From: Terriglobia bacterium
GTDB taxonomy: Bacteria; Acidobacteriota; Terriglobia; Terriglobales; Acidobacteriaceae
Assembly: GCA_020073525.1 (NCBI GenBank)
Contig: JAIQFA010000008.1
Coordinates: forward strand, 1-64,000
Direction: 5' to 3'
Length of the DNA stretch: 64,000 bases
This document shows positions 61,165-64,000 of this stretch, one piece after another. Every line of letters starts with the position of its first letter. Positions within the stretch are counted from its first letter, which is position 1. A program made the position numbers and the translations under genes. Below the pieces are notes generated by a model. The model was not told the origin of the DNA and did no database searches. It worked only from the letters and a program-made list of their open reading frames with translations.

Positions 61165-62223
61165 TCACGGCACCCAATCCGCGATAAATACATTCGTCTC
61201 GCGCTGTGCCTTGCCGTTACGATGCGAAATCCAAACCAGCTGTTTACCATCCGGGCTAAACATCGGGAACCCGTCAAACCCGTCGTTAAACGTGATCCGC
61301 TCCATCCCTGTCCCGTCCACGTTGATCGTGTACAGCTCGAAGTTCCCCATCCCGCCCGTGGAGCCCATATTCGTCGCGAAAATAATCCGCTTTCCATCCG
61401 GGAAAAACGATGGCGCAAAACTAGCCGCATTCAAATTCGTGAGCTGCCGCTTCCCACTTCCATCCGCTTTCATAATCCAGATTTCAAGCGTAGTCGGACG
61501 AATCAGATTCTGCTTCAGCAATTCCTTGTATTCCGCAATCTCCTGTTCCGTCTTCGGATGGTAGGCGCGATACACAATCCACTTCCGGTCCTTCGACAAA
61601 AATGGGCCGCCGTCATATCCCAGCTCATGGGTGAGTTGCTTCACGTGCTTGCCGTTTGCATCCATCGAGTAAATATCGAGGTCGCCATTGCGCAGCGACG
61701 TGAAAACAATCTTCTTCCCATCTTCCGAGATTGTCGCCTCCGCGTCGTAGCCCGGAGTCGTTGTAAGCGGCTTCACTTCCGACCCATCCAGCTTGGCCGT
61801 AAAAATATCAAACGCCGGATACACCGCCCACACATAGCCCTTCGAATAGTCCGGGCGGGGCGGGCAAGCCGCATCCCCCTGGTGCGTCGAGGAATACAGG
61901 ATCTTGTCGTTATGCGGAAAAATGTAGCTGCAAGTCGTGCGCCCCCTGCCGGTCGAGACCATCTTCTGGTCCGTCCCGTCCACATTCATGGTGAAGATCT
62001 GATCGCACTGCAAGTTGTCGCGCGTCGACTGAAAAATCAGACGCTTGCCGTCCGCAGAAAAATAGGCTTCGGCGTTGGACCCGCCAAAAGTGAGCTGCCG
62101 CACATTTCGCAGATGCTTTTCCTCGGGCGCCAGCAACGGCGACGTTGCAGGGCTAGCCGACTGAGCACAAGCCATCCGCGCCGCCAGCAGCCCGGCAAGG
62201 ACGTAGAACCTTTGAGTTCTCAT
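61165..62223 (-). CDS. Exported WD40-like (PD40/TolB-type) beta-propeller protein
   Basis: 352 residues from the ATG at 62223, which begins a signal peptide (RTQRFYVLAGLLAARMACAQ); the frame runs further upstream without family sequence. Propeller units repeat about every 45 residues: RQLTFGGSNAEAYFSADGKRLIFQST, DGTDQ..., PLTTTPGYDAEATISEDGKKIVFTS, QLTHELGYDGGPFLSKDRKWIVYRAY, QLTNLNAASFAPSFFPDGKRIIFATN, ITFNDGFDGFPMFSPDGKQLVWISHRNG. The unit is that of TolB/PD40 domains. No enzyme domain is attached. It is divergent from the SnoaL-like gene. Confidence 0.88.
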   Translation of the reverse strand: MRTQRFYVLAGLLAARMACAQSASPATSPLLAPEEKHLRNVRQLTFGGSNAEAYFSADGKRLIFQSTRDNLQCDQIFTMNVDGTDQKMVSTGRGRTTCSYIFPHNDKILYSSTHQGDAACPPRPDYSKGYVWAVYPAFDIFTAKLDGSEVKPLTTTPGYDAEATISEDGKKIVFTSLRNGDLDIYSMDANGKHVKQLTHELGYDGGPFLSKDRKWIVYRAYHPKTEQEIAEYKELLKQNLIRPTTLEIWIMKADGSGKRQLTNLNAASFAPSFFPDGKRIIFATNMGSTGGMGNFELYTINVDGTGMERITFNDGFDGFPMFSPDGKQLVWISHRNGKAQRETNVFIADWVP

Positions 62224-62372
62224 GAGAGAAAAAGTGTAGCAGGCAAGATACTCGTGTGGCGCGGGCGCCCGCGTGCCGTGATGCCCAAACTCCCGGCATG
62301 ATAACTTTATCGCCGGACCGAGTGTCACCAGGCAATCGTCCAAATGCCGCCACTGCGGCTTGAGAAATTCAA

Positions 62373-62840
62373 ATGAACCGAGTCAAGATAACTCTGCTAC
62401 TTCTGCTCTTTTTCGCCGCTCCCGCCTTTGCCAAGAAAGACAAATCCGCGCAGGGTTCCGACCTGCTCATCCAACTCGAAGCCGAATTCGCCGCGGACGT
62501 GGCCCAGCACGGCCACGCAGCGTTTGTCACCCACTTCGCCGAAGATGGCGTCGAAGTCGTGGACGGCGGTGGTTTCGACACTATGGACGCCATCCGTAAG
62601 CAGCCCGCATGGGTCGAAGGCACGACGCTCACCTGGACGCCCATCAAGGCCGAAATGTCCGCGTCCGGCGATCTCGGCTACACCTATGGCAATTACGTCT
62701 TCACGGCCAAGAATAAAGAAGGCAAACTCGTCACCAGTTACGGCAAGTACACCTCGATCTGGAAAAAACAGAAAGATGGCCAGTGGAAGGTAGTCGTAGA
62801 CATGGGAAATACCAGCCCTGACCCAAAGACAGCGAAGTAG
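62373..62840 (+). CDS. Exported SnoaL/DUF4440-like protein
   Basis: 155 residues. Signal peptide (MNRVKITLLLLLFFAAPAFA), then a cone-shaped NTF2/SnoaL-like fold: LLIQLEAEFAADVAQHGHAAFVTHFAEDGVEV at the start and SYGKYTSIWKKQKDGQWKVVVDMGN at the end. Small-molecule-binding or isomerase-like fold; no active site can be assigned. It lies upstream of a palindromic repeat. Confidence 0.82.
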   Translation: MNRVKITLLLLLFFAAPAFAKKDKSAQGSDLLIQLEAEFAADVAQHGHAAFVTHFAEDGVEVVDGGGFDTMDAIRKQPAWVEGTTLTWTPIKAEMSASGDLGYTYGNYVFTAKNKEGKLVTSYGKYTSIWKKQKDGQWKVVVDMGNTSPDPKTAK

Positions 62841-62852
62841 ACGGATCGGCCG

Positions 62853-62936
62853 GTAGAGACGGGGCTTTTCCGTCTCCTGCGTGCTCCACCCCAATTTCGG
62901 GGTTCGGTCCGAGACGCAGCAAGCCGCGTCTCTACA
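62853..62936. repeat. GAGACGGGGC-family repeat, two units
   Basis: GTAGAGACGGGGCTTTTCCGTCTC and GAGACGCAGCAAGCCGCGTCTCTAC, between the SnoaL-like gene and the PanE-like gene, which are convergent. Confidence 0.8.
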
Positions 62937-62941
62937 GGAAA

Positions 62942-63814
62942 TCAGTTGCCCTTTGCGCGTATCGCCGCCATCAGTTCCGCCGTAATCGACACGTCGAGGC
63001 CGTATCGTTCTCCACCGCGCACTATGGGATCGCCAATGGCCTCCAGTTCGAGCCGCCGCCCAGCCACAAGGTCCTTCTGCATGGAACTGCGCATCCCCGG
63101 TGGTGCGGTGTCGAAAACTGTTTGAATCTGCATCGCGTCAACCTGCGCGCCACTCGCGTTTGCCACGGCGCATGTCTCGGCGAGCGCGGAGTTCAGTTTC
63201 TGTTTCCACCGAGGGTTCGCAGAAACCTCTCCCACGTTCAAGCCGGATGCGGATGTCACCAGTGCCAAGGGCGCGAGGAAGCAGAGCTTGCTCCACAGCA
63301 AAGTCTGCTCATTCGCAATGAACTGGCAGGTGAATCCAAGATTGCCCAGCTTTCCAACGATGGCCCCTAAAAGCGGCTCTCCGCCGGCGGCAAGGTTGAG
63401 CCGAACGAATGGAGAGCGCTGGATGAATCGTCCGGGAGCAATCTTCTCCGCTTCCACCGCGATCGTAGCCGGCACTATGCGCTCATCCCCAAATCGCGTT
63501 CGAAGCGCCGCGATGTGGTCCACTCCATTCAGCAGCGGAACTACGTGCCCCGGCATTGACCGCACAGCTTCCAGCGCTGTCGGCAATTGATAAGTTTTGG
63601 TTGCGATCCATAGGACGTCAACCGGTTCCGTCAACGCGGCGACGGCTTTCGCAGGCGCCGTCAGGGAGCCCGACGGGCGTTCCAGCAATACGTTGCCGGG
63701 ATATCCCGGCAGACTCTCGGGTCGAACGACGACTGTGACGTCTTCTCCAAGCGATGCCAGTGCCGTCCCGACCAATCCTCCAACGGCGCCCGCTCCCAAA
63801 ATTGCATGCTTCAT
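62942..63814 (-). CDS. 2-dehydropantoate 2-reductase-type (PanE/ApbA) protein
   Basis: 290 residues from the ATG at 63814, which follows a GGAGGT ribosome site and starts MKHAILGAGAVGGLVGTALASLG; the frame extends 11 codons upstream without family sequence. Seen: NADP Rossmann loop GAGAVGGL (7-14), ATKTYQLPTAL, VPLLNGVDHIAALRTRFG, and the substrate part with KLCFLAPLALVTSASG and GGERYGLDVSITAELM. Family enzymes make pantoate for coenzyme A or reduce related 2-oxo acids. The true substrate is unproven. Confidence 0.88.
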   Translation of the reverse strand: MKHAILGAGAVGGLVGTALASLGEDVTVVVRPESLPGYPGNVLLERPSGSLTAPAKAVAALTEPVDVLWIATKTYQLPTALEAVRSMPGHVVPLLNGVDHIAALRTRFGDERIVPATIAVEAEKIAPGRFIQRSPFVRLNLAAGGEPLLGAIVGKLGNLGFTCQFIANEQTLLWSKLCFLAPLALVTSASGLNVGEVSANPRWKQKLNSALAETCAVANASGAQVDAMQIQTVFDTAPPGMRSSMQKDLVAGRRLELEAIGDPIVRGGERYGLDVSITAELMAAIRAKGN

Positions 63815-63937
63815 GCCACCTCCCCCCGAAACTATACGACACAGCATTCTTGGATGCGGTCACCGCCAAGTTTGCTCCGCCTTTACGCTGCGCCGCCCAA
63901 TCTGTCACACTGGCCACTGACCACGAGCCACCGAACC

Positions 63938-64000
63938 ATGGGCAAGATCCACGTTCTCCCCGAAAGAGTTGCCAACCAGATCGCTGCCGGCGAAGTAGTC
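63938..64000 (+). CDS. mutL: DNA mismatch repair protein MutL, first 21 codons only
   Basis: MGKIHVLPERVANQIAAGEV is the GHKL ATPase start of MutL (the ERVANQIAAGEVV block is diagnostic). The gene runs out of the window. No clear ribosome site is visible. Confidence 0.85.
   Translation, partial: MGKIHVLPERVANQIAAGEVV

Overview
The window reads as two different genomes joined at about position 4300-4316. Bases 1 to about 4308 carry dnaG (5' end outside the window), rpoD, tRNA-Met and the first two thirds of a Nif3-family gene, all on the plus strand, in an order and style typical of Desulfobacterota (former Deltaproteobacteria). From about 4309 on, everything looks like an Acidobacteriota genome of the Acidobacteriales/Koribacter kind: a very large Oar-type TonB receptor, carboxypeptidase-regulatory-domain proteins, a transaldolase-glucose-6-phosphate isomerase fusion, futalosine-route menaquinone genes and many palindromic intergenic repeats. 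The Nif3 gene and the facing zwf gene are both cut at the same point, so this is most simply a chimeric metagenomic contig. Taxonomy is inference from gene style, not from a search.

Layout after the junction. About 4.3-11.6 kb: a pentose phosphate operon on the minus strand (tkt, tal-pgi, gnd, zwf). 11.9-14.9 kb: divergent GAF/HD-GYP phosphodiesterase and GAF-membrane-TonB protein. 15.0-18.5 kb: membrane glycosyltransferase and an exported repeat protein. 18.6-24.6 kb: minus-strand run of a small membrane protein, a CPA2 antiporter, ethanolamine ammonia-lyase (eutB, eutC), a DedA protein and mqnC. 24.7-28.2 kb: VOC-SpoIIE phosphatase fusion, B12-type radical SAM protein, mqnA. 28.2-34.8 kb: dprA, a four-helix-bundle gene bracketed by inverted repeats, topA, a hypothetical gene, bioY, mqnD. 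35.0-37.8 kb: M49-like peptidase, HAD phosphatase, IPT lipoprotein.

38.1-49.4 kb is the most coherent accessory region. It holds a TonB receptor (minus), a LacI regulator (minus) and three exported glycoside hydrolases (GH3, GH39 and a glycoamylase-like/GH144-type enzyme, plus). The same ACTAAAT/ATTTAGT half-sites lie just downstream of the receptor promoter and between lacI and the GH3 gene, which suggests one LacI-controlled glycan-use regulon.

49.5-64.0 kb: Kelch-type exported protein, tonB plus M48 peptidase, APC permease, sodium:solute symporter facing a BadF-type sugar kinase, a helical hypothetical protein, MscS channel, PD40 propeller protein, SnoaL-like protein, PanE-like reductase and the first 21 codons of mutL.

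Menaquinone biosynthesis (mqnC, mqnA, mqnD) is spread over 16 kb. No CRISPR array, rRNA, transposase, integrase or phage gene was seen.
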